Positions 42,774 through 49,805 of a DNA stretch of 52,156 bases are shown here, piece after piece. The position numbers and the translations under genes are program-made. The DNA comes from an uncultured Slackia sp. GTDB lineage: Bacteria > Actinomycetota > Coriobacteriia > Coriobacteriales > Eggerthellaceae. Where the stretch lies: NCBI GenBank assembly GCA_934661005.1, contig CAKUIK010000014.1, positions 1 through 52,156 of the forward strand, in the 5' to 3' direction. The notes below the pieces were generated by a model that saw only the letters and a program-made list of their open reading frames with translations, did no database searches and was not told the DNA's origin. Each line of letters starts with the position of its first letter. Position 1 is the first letter of the stretch.

Positions 42774-42832
42774 ACTCCTATTAATATAGAATAATTAATA
42801 TAAATCGTTAACTATTCTATATTAATAGGAGT
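42774..42832. promoter_or_regulatory. Perfect 20-bp inverted repeat at the exporter/importer divergent promoter (site iii)
   Basis: ACTCCTATTAATATAGAATA (42774-42793), 19 bases, and the exact complement (42813-42832). Each arm contains the AGGAGT ribosome-binding site of the gene it faces plus AT-rich -10-like words. The spacer contains ATCGTTAAC (42804-42812), the island motif. It can act as a shared operator or, in RNA form, hide the ribosome-binding sites. Confidence 0.8.
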
Positions 42833-42842
42833 GATTCTGACG

Positions 42843-45071
42843 GTGAGATACGGAAAAAGGCCCAAAGCTGGAATTATATTTCAGCAACATGATGAAAGGG
42901 ACTGTGGTCCAGTCTGCCTGAAATCAATCTGCGCGTATTACGGGGTGAGATATTCAACGGCATATTTACGAGACCTGGCAAAAACCGACTCACGTGGGAC
43001 GAACGTATATGGATTGGTCGATGCTGCTCGGTTAATCGGGTTTGATGCCATCGCAATTGCGGGAACGTTCGAGGAGTTGGTCGATTCTCTGCAGAAGAGC
43101 GAAATATGTTTGCCCGCAATCGCCCACACAATCACCAAGGAGGGTTTCGAACACTATGTGGTGATTTATGCACTCAATCCTGATGATAAGCTGATGATAT
43201 GCGATCCTGCGCGAGGTTTTGTCCAAATGTCAGTTGGAGCATTTCTGGCAGAATGGACTGGCGTGCTCGTGTCTCTTCGGTGCAAAGAAGAGGGCCTGAA
43301 CCCGGGCGATTCGAAAGGCATCGCGTCGTTATTGAAAGGCTTGCTTGTCGGCAAAGGGCATCTGGCGTTTTTTGCGATTGCCTCATCTCTGGTGATTACC
43401 ACAATAGGTATATGTGGGGCGTTTGTATTCCAATATGCAATTGATGCGGTGATTATGAAGTTTAGCGTTCAAACAGTTGAGGGTCTTTTGGGTCAGCTGT
43501 TCTTTGTTTGTCTTGGAATTTGTCTTCTGTATGGCCTCCAGGTAGCGCTCGGGTTTGTTCGCGGGAGATGTATGGCCAAGTTTGCGTGCGAGCTTGATCG
43601 CGAAATAATGCTCGACTATTTTAATCATGTTATTAACCTCCCCCTTTTCTTTTTTGGCACAAAGAAAACGGGGGAAATTCTATCTCGCTTTTCGGATGCT
43701 CGGGGAGTGCGAGAGACTATCTCATCGGTGGTATTTACGGCCTTGATTGACTGCGCGATGGTATTGGCGGGCGTTGCGGTGCTTGTATCGATTTCGGTGC
43801 AGCTTGCATTGGTATCGATTGCTCTTTTTGCTTCATACGTAGGGATTGCTGGTTGGTATCGTGGCAAGCTTGAAAAGAACAATAGGGAATTGAAAGAAAA
43901 AGATGCACAATTGAACTCCTTTATTAAGGAGGCGGTAGATGGGATTCGCTCAATAAAGGCAGCTTCGCAAGAAGCCAATACTTACAAAAGAGCTGAGTCT
44001 GATTTTTCCAAGTTACTCACTCTAGGATTCGACCAAAGCCTGATGGCCAATAATCAAATCGTGCTCGTGGGATTTTGCTCGTCGCTTGCTTCGATAGCTG
44101 TTCTCTGGATTGGTGCGAACTCTATCGCAATTGGGGCCCTTAGCATGGGGGAGCTGATTAGTTTTAATGCGTTGCTAGGATATTTCTTGGCGCCTTTGCA
44201 GCGTATTGTTGGATTACAGCCTCAAATACAATCGGGCCTCATTGCGATGGAGCGCTTGGAGGACGTTACTCATTTCCCAATAGAAGAGAGGTCGTCGGGC
44301 TTGAGGGTTGAGAATCTTCAATCTATCGAGCTTAAAAATGCTTCTTTTAGATATGGGCATAGGGAATTGGTTCTTCGTGACGTAAGTCTTGCTGTTAGGC
44401 GCGGCGAAACGGTGGCCATTTTCGGTGAGAGCGGATCCGGCAAGTCAACATTAGTGGAGCTTCTTTTAGGATTTGCCCTTCCGACAGAGGGCCAAATTCT
44501 AGTGAATGGGCAGAATATGACATCAGTAAATTTGAACTCACTGCGCAAGAAAATTTCATATGTGCCACAAAGTGATTACCTGTTTTCAGGAACGATTCGG
44601 GAAAATATTCTCTTTGGAAACGACGACGCAACTGATGGGGATATTGAACGGGTTTGCCATTTTTGTAATCTTACGGGATTGATAAAGTCTATGCCTCTTG
44701 GCTTGGATTCTCCCGTTGAAGAGAGGGGATTGAACTATTCTGGCGGAGAAAGGCAGCGGATTATTCTCGCTCGAGCATTGCTTCGAACCGCGGATATGCT
44801 TGTTCTTGACGAGGCGACAAGTTCTCTTGACTCAGTAAATGAGAAAGAAATAATTGCAAAATTGTTGGCATTGGAGACAGCTCCAATGAAGCTGATAGTT
44901 TCTCATCGAATTTCTTCGGTGGCTCAATGTGACAGAATCATTCATATTTCCAAGGGCAAGGTGATTGGGGCTGGATCGCATGCCGACTTGCTTGCAGAAA
45001 GAGGGGAATACTTTCAGTGTTGGCAATATCAAATGCAATACAATAAAAAATTATCGATAAACGATAATTAA
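42843..45071 (+). CDS. Peptidase-containing ABC exporter (C39, PCAT type)
   Basis: About 742 residues. An N-terminal C39 cysteine protease (Cys21 in DERDCGPVCLKS, His104 in FEHYVVIY, Asp121 in ICDPARG) cuts leader peptides after Gly-Gly. Then come a six-TM exporter domain (about 160-440) and an ATPase with GESGSGKST near 528, YSGGERQR near 632 and MLVLDEATSSLD. PCATs work as homodimers that trim and export bacteriocins and other GG-leader peptides. Start GTG 42843 is preferred because the ribosome-binding site 42827-42831 overlaps the earlier GTG 42831. The precursor gene follows 54 bp downstream. Confidence 0.93.
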   Translation: MRYGKRPKAGIIFQQHDERDCGPVCLKSICAYYGVRYSTAYLRDLAKTDSRGTNVYGLVDAARLIGFDAIAIAGTFEELVDSLQKSEICLPAIAHTITKEGFEHYVVIYALNPDDKLMICDPARGFVQMSVGAFLAEWTGVLVSLRCKEEGLNPGDSKGIASLLKGLLVGKGHLAFFAIASSLVITTIGICGAFVFQYAIDAVIMKFSVQTVEGLLGQLFFVCLGICLLYGLQVALGFVRGRCMAKFACELDREIMLDYFNHVINLPLFFFGTKKTGEILSRFSDARGVRETISSVVFTALIDCAMVLAGVAVLVSISVQLALVSIALFASYVGIAGWYRGKLEKNNRELKEKDAQLNSFIKEAVDGIRSIKAASQEANTYKRAESDFSKLLTLGFDQSLMANNQIVLVGFCSSLASIAVLWIGANSIAIGALSMGELISFNALLGYFLAPLQRIVGLQPQIQSGLIAMERLEDVTHFPIEERSSGLRVENLQSIELKNASFRYGHRELVLRDVSLAVRRGETVAIFGESGSGKSTLVELLLGFALPTEGQILVNGQNMTSVNLNSLRKKISYVPQSDYLFSGTIRENILFGNDDATDGDIERVCHFCNLTGLIKSMPLGLDSPVEERGLNYSGGERQRIILARALLRTADMLVLDEATSSLDSVNEKEIIAKLLALETAPMKLIVSHRISSVAQCDRIIHISKGKVIGAGSHADLLAERGEYFQCWQYQMQYNKKLSINDN

Positions 45072-45082
45072 TATGGTACGAT
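45049..45082 (+). promoter_or_regulatory. Promoter/operator of the precursor gene (site iv)
   Basis: AATTATCG-ATAAA-CGATAATT (45049-45069) is an inverted repeat overlapping the exporter stop codon. Its left part is identical to 37391-37404, and ATAAACGATAATTAATA resembles the 35192 site. TACGAT (45077-45082) may be the -10 box. Confidence 0.5.
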
Positions 45083-45125
45083 ATAGACGCCATATCGGAG
45101 TGTGGGGTATTTATAGGAGGTAAAA

Positions 45126-45317
45126 ATGCAAGCCTTGAACGAAATGCAGATGCGTGCGATTAACGGCGGGTATTACAAACACGTAAGCAAGTGGATTTCG
45201 GTCTATATGGGTGAAAAGTTCTATATGACCAATCCAACGGGCTGGATGTACTTCCAGGATTATGATCAGTCGCGCGAGCCATATGCTTACCTCTACGCTG
45301 GGTATCTCGAGTATTAA
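45126..45317 (+). CDS. Tyr-rich RiPP precursor with double-glycine leader
   Basis: 63 residues. The leader MQALNEMQMRAINGG (1-15) fits the GG-leader pattern recognised by C39 exporters (Leu, Glu/Met and Ile at the usual positions before Gly-Gly). The 48-residue core starts YYKHVSK and ends PYAYLYAGYLEY; it has 11 Tyr, 2 Trp, several Met and Phe and no Cys. The Tyr spacing at the end is 2, 2, 3, 3. A perfect AGGAGGT ribosome-binding site predicts strong expression. Its exporter is directly upstream and a radical SAM enzyme is in the same island, so a modified, secreted peptide is expected. An unmodified class II-type bacteriocin is the alternative. Confidence 0.85.
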   Translation: MQALNEMQMRAINGGYYKHVSKWISVYMGEKFYMTNPTGWMYFQDYDQSREPYAYLYAGYLEY

Positions 45318-45361
45318 TCATTCGCCTCTGATTGAGAAGCGCGATATCTTTAATGAAGCAA

Positions 45362-45396
45362 AAAGCGCCGACCCGCGCAATGCAGGTCGGCGCTTT
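45362..45396. terminator. Bidirectional terminator between precursor and hsp20
   Basis: AAAGCGCCGACC, loop of 11, GGTCGGCGCTTT, then CTTT; the complement supplies T-runs for the minus strand. It serves the convergent hsp20 gene as well. Confidence 0.88.
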
Positions 45397-45437
45397 CTTT
45401 AGCAAGGGGAGGAAAAGGGGAGACTCGGGAAAATCGA

Positions 45438-45884
45438 TTACTCGATGCCGATGACCTTCTTGGTCTCTTCGGGTGCGGGGAGCTGCTTCTTGGGCACGGT
45501 AACCTTCAGAATGCCATTTTCGAATTTCGCGGAAATGTCGTCTTCGGAAATGTCGTCGCCAACATAGAAGCTGCGGCTGCAGCTGCCGGTGAAACGCTCC
45601 TTGCGAAGATAGGTGCCCTGTTCGTCCTTGTCTTCGGTCTCGGTTTCGGTGTTCGCGCTTACAGTAAGGTAGCCGTCTTGCAACTCAGCGTGAACGTTTT
45701 CCTTCTTGAAGCCCGGCAAATCGATGTCAAGCTCGAAAGCCTTCTCGGTTTCCTTGATATCGGTTTTCATCATGGCCGGTGCGGGCTTCTGGCCTTGCGG
45801 ACGGTTTCCGAAGAATCCCATGTCCCAAGGGTCGCTCAAAAAGTCGCTCAAGAAATCGTTCCTACGTGCAGGTACCAACATCAT
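45438..45884 (-). CDS. hsp20: Small heat-shock protein Hsp20
   Basis: 148 residues of the alpha-crystallin family, an ATP-independent holdase. The core domain runs from about 38 to 140: PAPAMMKTDIKETEKAFELDIDLPGF, LTVSANTETE, RKERFTGSCSRSFYVGDDI and the conserved end KFENGILKVTVPKK. ATG 45884 follows GAAAGGCAG. A perfect CIRCE sits 72 bp upstream, so it should be induced together with groESL. GC content returns to the genomic norm here, marking the right edge of the island. Confidence 0.95.
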   Translation of the reverse strand: MMLVPARRNDFLSDFLSDPWDMGFFGNRPQGQKPAPAMMKTDIKETEKAFELDIDLPGFKKENVHAELQDGYLTVSANTETETEDKDEQGTYLRKERFTGSCSRSFYVGDDISEDDISAKFENGILKVTVPKKQLPAPEETKKVIGIE

Positions 45885-45941
45885 GACTCACTGCCTTTCT
45901 CGTACGGGGCCATCGCCTCGCTCTTTCTTTTGACAATTTGC

Positions 45942-45969
45942 AGTATAGGAGCTTTTTAGCACTCTTCAA
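45942..45969 (-). promoter_or_regulatory. hsp20 promoter
   Basis: On the minus strand TTGAAG (45964-45969), 16 bp, TATACT (45942-45947). The -35 box lies inside the CIRCE element, so HrcA binding would block polymerase. Confidence 0.65.
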
Positions 45970-45982
45970 GTGGGAGTGCTAA
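45956..45982. promoter_or_regulatory. CIRCE operator (perfect) of hsp20
   Basis: TTAGCACTC, nine bases, GAGTGCTAA: exact consensus of the HrcA operator. The following 45983-46291 has no credible gene and no other recognisable signal. Confidence 0.95.
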
Positions 45983-46291
45983 ATGCCGCCGTTTCGTTAC
46001 CTTGGTAACATTCGCGGCTGCGCGGGCGTGCGTTTCGGCTTGGGCTCGGGTGCGGGAAGGCGTGGATTGCGCTCGCGCGCTCGCGTTGACGGAGGCGGGA
46101 CGCGTTCCGAAGATGGAAGATGCCCGTTTTGGAAGCCGCTCGTTTGCGCGCTTCGACATCGATTGATTCGCGCCGCTCTGGCCCGATGCGGTTGCCTGCG
46201 CGTGTATTGGCCAGCGAAATGTTCGTTTGGCATGCGGCTCGAACATGAAGTCTGCTATCGTGAGCAGGTTGCAATTCAGAAAGGGGCCCCT

Positions 46292-47629
46292 ATGGCCGAA
46301 ACCACTTCGTCGCGAGATTCGTTTAGCGGCAAAACCGCATTCATCATTTCCTGCATTGGCTCGGCGGTGGGCCTTTCGGGCATTTGGCTGTTCCCGTATC
46401 GCGTATCCCAATACGGCGGCGCGGCGTTCCTGATTCCTTATTTGTTCTTCGTCGTAGTGCTGGGCATTACGGGCGTCATTGGCGAAATGGCGTTTGGTCG
46501 CGCCATGGGCACGGGTCCCATGGGCGCGTTTTCGAAGGCGCTCGAAATGCGCGGCGTGAAAAACGGCGACAAAATAGGCCGCGTTATTGGTATTATTCCC
46601 GTGCTGGGCGCGCTCGGCATCGCCATTGGCTATGCCGTGGTCATCGGTTGGTTCATCAAGTACCTCATCGAGGCTGCGTGCGGAACGCTGGTGACGCAGC
46701 CCGATATGGCGGCGTTCTTCGGCTCGATCGCGGGGCCGTTTGGCAGCGTTGGCTACCATGTGGCGGCGCTCGCCATTACGCTGGCCGTTATGGCGTTCGG
46801 CGTATCGCGCGGCATTGAGCGCCTGAATAAGATCATGATGCCCATTTTCTTCGTCTTGTTTTGCGTGTTGCTTGTGCGCGTGGCCATGTTGCCGGGCGCG
46901 CTTGACGGCTATGCCTATTTGTTTGTGCCCCATTGGGAGGCGCTCGCGAATTCGCAAACGTGGGTTTTGGCCCTTGGTCAGGCATTCTTTGGGTTGTCGC
47001 TCGCGGGAAGTGGCACGCTGGTGTACGGCAGCTATTTGAAGAACGACGTCGACGTTGTGTCGTCGGCCAAAAACGTGGTGCTGTTTTCGACGCTTGCCGC
47101 GGTGCTTTCTGCCATGGTGGTTATTCCCTCGGTGTTCGCGCTTGGCGTCGACCCGCTTTCTGGCCCGCCGCTGCTCTTCATCACGTTGCCGCAGGTGTTC
47201 GCCGATATGCCGTTCGGCGGCCTGTTCTGCTTCTTGTTCTTCTTGGCGGTGGCGTGCGCTGCGCTTACGAGCTTGGTGAACTTGTTCGAGCCGCCTATCG
47301 AGGCGCTGCAAAGCCAGCTGAAACTGCCGCGCTGGGCTGCGGTGCTCGTGGTGTTCGTGGTGGCGCTTGGAGTGGGCGTGTTTATCGAAGACGGCAATGC
47401 CGTGGGGGCGTGGATGGATTTCGTTTCGATCTACGCGATTCCTCTGGGTGCGCTGTGCGCGGCGATTATGTTCTTCTGGGTGTGCCCGAGGGGTTTCGCG
47501 AAGGCCCAAGCGCAGCTCGGTCGCAAAAAGCCTTTGGGGGCGTGGTTCGAGCCCATGGCGCGCTACGTGTTCGTGGGGCTTACAGCACTCGTGATTATTC
47601 TGGGCATCGCACTTGGCGGCATTGGATAA
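46292..47629 (+). CDS. Neurotransmitter:sodium symporter family transporter
   Basis: 445 residues, 11-12 TM segments. The N-terminal signature CIGSAVGLSGIWLFPYRVSQYGGAAFLIPYL is that of NSS (LeuT-fold) amino-acid transporters, including the unwound TM1 that holds Na+ and substrate. Start ATG 46292 behind AAAGGGG. Substrate cannot be fixed; bacterial members carry Trp (TnaT), Leu, Tyr or Met. Its position next to a tryptophan ECF transporter makes an aromatic amino acid a fair guess. Confidence 0.92.
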   Translation: MAETTSSRDSFSGKTAFIISCIGSAVGLSGIWLFPYRVSQYGGAAFLIPYLFFVVVLGITGVIGEMAFGRAMGTGPMGAFSKALEMRGVKNGDKIGRVIGIIPVLGALGIAIGYAVVIGWFIKYLIEAACGTLVTQPDMAAFFGSIAGPFGSVGYHVAALAITLAVMAFGVSRGIERLNKIMMPIFFVLFCVLLVRVAMLPGALDGYAYLFVPHWEALANSQTWVLALGQAFFGLSLAGSGTLVYGSYLKNDVDVVSSAKNVVLFSTLAAVLSAMVVIPSVFALGVDPLSGPPLLFITLPQVFADMPFGGLFCFLFFLAVACAALTSLVNLFEPPIEALQSQLKLPRWAAVLVVFVVALGVGVFIEDGNAVGAWMDFVSIYAIPLGALCAAIMFFWVCPRGFAKAQAQLGRKKPLGAWFEPMARYVFVGLTALVIILGIALGGIG

Positions 47630-47669
47630 GAGTTTCTTTTAGAAACTATATATCGTAAATAAAGTTTTT

Positions 47670-47794
47670 ACGAAGTGCGTACCCTGTACTGGTTTTGTCG
47701 CATGAAGGCTTCGAGCCAAAAGTCGTGACCAGGCGTTTTCGTGTGAATCTGGAAGTGTCTTTCCGCGAACCGCAATCTAGGGTACGCACTTCGT
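47670..47794. repeat. 125-bp inverted-repeat element, copy 2
   Basis: Perfect 16-bp ends ACGAAGTGCGTACCCT (47670-47685) and AGGGTACGCACTTCGT (47779-47794). The end words are those of the 27677-27814 element; the interiors are largely different, sharing only short words such as GTCGCATGAA. A small AGTTTC/GAAACT hairpin at 47631-47647 precedes it. The rest to 47931 is AT-rich promoter-type DNA for the trp leader. Confidence 0.7.
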
Positions 47795-47931
47795 CAATAG
47801 TTACTTTGGGAAACCTTATTTTTATAAATCATACTAAAAATGTTGGTTGCTATCGTGCTTTACTGTGATAAAGTATCCGCAACGTTAGCGCGGGGCATCC
47901 CGCATCGTAAGTTTTAGAAAGGAGCACGAAG

Positions 47932-48018
47932 TTGGCTCGCATCGCACGCACTGCCATGGTTTCCAAAAACGCCAAGAACTGGTGGTGGCGCGGTGTCGAA
48001 ACGGTCGGTCGATCGTGA
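47932..48018 (+). CDS. trpL: Tryptophan leader peptide (attenuator)
   Basis: A 28-residue leader ORF from TTG 47932, seven bases after AAAGGAG (an internal ATG at 47956 would give 20 residues). It contains NAKNWWWRG: three consecutive TGG codons at 47980-47988. The stop TGA is at 48016-48018. A perfect terminator hairpin begins 27 bases after the stop and a tryptophan transporter gene follows. This is the classical layout of ribosome-mediated attenuation: stalling on Trp codons when tryptophan is scarce should prevent termination. Confidence 0.85.
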   Translation: MARIARTAMVSKNAKNWWWRGVETVGRS

Positions 48019-48045
48019 GCTGCTCGCGCCCTTAATCGCGTATGC

Positions 48046-48075
48046 AAGGCTCCCGGTTTGACCGGGAGCCTTTTT
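48046..48075 (+). terminator. Attenuator terminator upstream of trpP
   Basis: AAGGCTCCCGGT, loop TTG, ACCGGGAGCCTT, then TTT. An alternative pairing CGTGAGC (48014-48020) with GCTCCCG (48049-48055), six of seven pairs, could act as antiterminator; it overlaps the leader stop codon, as the model requires. Confidence 0.85.
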
Positions 48076-48221
48076 CGTTTTCGTTTCTTTTTCTGGTTCC
48101 CGGTCTCAGGCGCCTGGTCGCGAAAGTGCCAGCTCACGCGCAACCGCCCATTTCGGCCCGCGCGCCTCCACTCCAGTAAACCGCACGCCGCTTCGCGCGG
48201 CTTTTCCGAAGGGAACTTACC

Positions 48222-48794
48222 ATGTCTGAAGTTACCGCCCAGCCTCGCACCGTTGCCGCCGAAAAGAAAACTGGTGCGCTCGATACATCTGCGCTCATCC
48301 TCGTTGCCGTTCTGCTTGCGGCTGGCGCCATTTTGAAGCTCACGCTTGGCAGCGTGCTTTCGTTTGCCGGCATGAAGCCGAATTTCATTATCGCCATGTA
48401 CTGCCTGGCCATTCTTCTCGTTCGCCCGAAGCCCCTGCAGGCTATGGGCATCGGCCTGATCGCTGGCCTCATTTGCCAAATTCCCATGCTTGCTGCAACG
48501 CCGCTTTTGAATATCGCGTCTGAAACTTTGGGCGGCTTGGCTATGGGTCTGCTCATCATGCTTCCCCTGAAGTTTGGCAAATTCGATGCGAGTCCGATCG
48601 TCTCGACTTTCCTTGCCACTGTTGTTTCGGGTTACACGTTCGTGCTGCTGCTCGCAGCGATGAACGGCATCGCGATTCCTGTCGCCCTGGTGACCTATGC
48701 CGTTATGGTGTTCGGCACGGCGACGTTCAATGCGCTGCTCGTGCAGATCCTGATTCTCCCTCTGCGCCGCGCCCTGAATCGCTCGGCGGCTTAA
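48222..48794 (+). CDS. trpP: Tryptophan transporter TrpP (ECF S-component-like)
   Basis: 190 residues, about five to six TM segments. The stretch FAGMKPNFIIAMYCLAILLVRPK matches the Bacillus TrpP pattern GMKPDxxLxMxFxxILL, and the fold is that of ECF substrate-binding (S) components. The leader peptide with three Trp codons independently supports tryptophan as substrate. An N-terminal tail of about 20 residues precedes the first helix. ATG 48222 follows GAAGGGAA. It is followed by an EcfT gene, separated by two palindromic repeats. Confidence 0.88.
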   Translation: MSEVTAQPRTVAAEKKTGALDTSALILVAVLLAAGAILKLTLGSVLSFAGMKPNFIIAMYCLAILLVRPKPLQAMGIGLIAGLICQIPMLAATPLLNIASETLGGLAMGLLIMLPLKFGKFDASPIVSTFLATVVSGYTFVLLLAAMNGIAIPVALVTYAVMVFGTATFNALLVQILILPLRRALNRSAA

Positions 48795-48835
48795 CCCCGC
48801 GCAGCTTCACCGTTTCGCGCCGTTTCGCGTCCGCT

Positions 48836-48872
48836 AAAACCTGTTAAATGCCCACAGTGTTTAACAGGTTTT
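48836..48872. repeat. REP-like palindrome, copy E
   Basis: AAAACCTGTTAAA, an 11-base centre, TTTAACAGGTTTT: perfect 13-bp arms between trpP and ecfT. Confidence 0.8.
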
Positions 48873-48937
48873 GGTTGGGGCTGGGACGGGGTGCCGTGCT
48901 TCTTGCTACGCATGAGCTCGCTCGGCGCCTCGTCTCG

Positions 48938-48970
48938 GACCTGTTAATCGCTACGAGCATTTAACAGGTC
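48938..48970. repeat. REP-like palindrome, copy F
   Basis: GACCTGTTAA, centre TCGCTACGAGCAT, TTAACAGGTC. Second copy between trpP and ecfT, centre in the opposite orientation to copies A-C. Confidence 0.8.
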
Positions 48971-49021
48971 AATACCGCATGCTCGCCATCTTGATGCGCG
49001 TCTGAAGAAAGGTTGCCCAAT

Positions 49022-49801
49022 ATGTCGAACTTTATGGAATACATCGAAGGCGAGAGCGTTCTTCACCGAATGAATCCGATAGCGAAACTCGTATGCGCCA
49101 TTGTGCTGTGCGTTGCGTGCTTCTGCTCGTCGAGCCTGCCGTTCCTTTTGGGCATGGTCGCGGTAGGGTTCGCCCTTGCCGCAGCGAGCACGTTGGTTGG
49201 CCCTACGCTGGGCCTCGCCCGAGCAGTGCTGCTCTTCTCGCTGATTCTTGCAATCATCCAAGTATTGAGCACGCCGTCCGGCGCGCTGCTGGTCGCGTTG
49301 CCGTGGGGCTATATTGGCACGGACAGCCTGCTTGCAGCCGCGACGACCATGGTTCGTTTGGTGGCGGCGAGCATTCCCCTTTACATCGCCCTTAGGGTCA
49401 CCAAGCTTTCCGATATCACGAATTCGCTGGTTAAAGTCGCACATGTGCCGTATCGCTATGCATTCACGTTCACTTCCGCCATTCGCTTCATTCCGTTGTT
49501 CATGAGCGATATGCGCGCAATCACCGAGGCCCAAACAGCGCGCGGCGTGAACATGGACGAAGGCGGCATGGCACACAAGATTCGCCTTATGGCGCCGCTC
49601 TGCGTGCCACTGCTCGTTGGGTCGGTGCGCAAGGTCAACGCTTCGGCGCTCGCGGCAGAAATGCGTGGCTTTGGCCTACGTACTGCGGAAAGCGGCTATG
49701 ACGAATACGCTTTTGTTGCGTGCGATTACGTCGGCATGGCGGCAAGCGTGGCTCTACTTGCAATCGCGATCACGGTGACGTTCTTCCAAAAGTATCAATA
49801 A
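49022..49801 (+). CDS. ecfT: ECF transporter transmembrane component EcfT
   Basis: 259 residues, about five TM segments. EcfT couples the ATPases to the S component. The coupling-helix signatures are seen as two Ala-Arg-Gly motifs: ITEAQTARGVNMDEG and SALAAEMRGFG, the latter of AxxxRG type. ATG 49022 (nine bases after GAAAGG) is preferred to TTG 49013, which abuts the ribosome-binding site. Together with TrpP it should form a tryptophan uptake system, but no EcfA ATPase gene follows: the next genes are on the other strand. Shared ATPases encoded elsewhere are likely (group II ECF). Confidence 0.9.
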   Translation: MSNFMEYIEGESVLHRMNPIAKLVCAIVLCVACFCSSSLPFLLGMVAVGFALAAASTLVGPTLGLARAVLLFSLILAIIQVLSTPSGALLVALPWGYIGTDSLLAAATTMVRLVAASIPLYIALRVTKLSDITNSLVKVAHVPYRYAFTFTSAIRFIPLFMSDMRAITEAQTARGVNMDEGGMAHKIRLMAPLCVPLLVGSVRKVNASALAAEMRGFGLRTAESGYDEYAFVACDYVGMAASVALLAIAITVTFFQKYQ

Positions 49802-49805
49802 GAAA

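Noticed and set aside
35005..45437. Prophage or integrative element borders
   Set aside because: The composition shift is clear, but no integrase, transposase, tRNA or direct-repeat att site was seen at either edge.
45956..47509. 517-codon frame antisense to the NSS transporter
   Set aside because: Arg/His-rich product lying across a clear transporter gene; the strand of the transporter is certain.
47631..47647. AGTTTC-TTTTA-GAAACT as terminator of the NSS gene
   Set aside because: Short AT-rich stem with no following T-run; too weak to call as a terminator.
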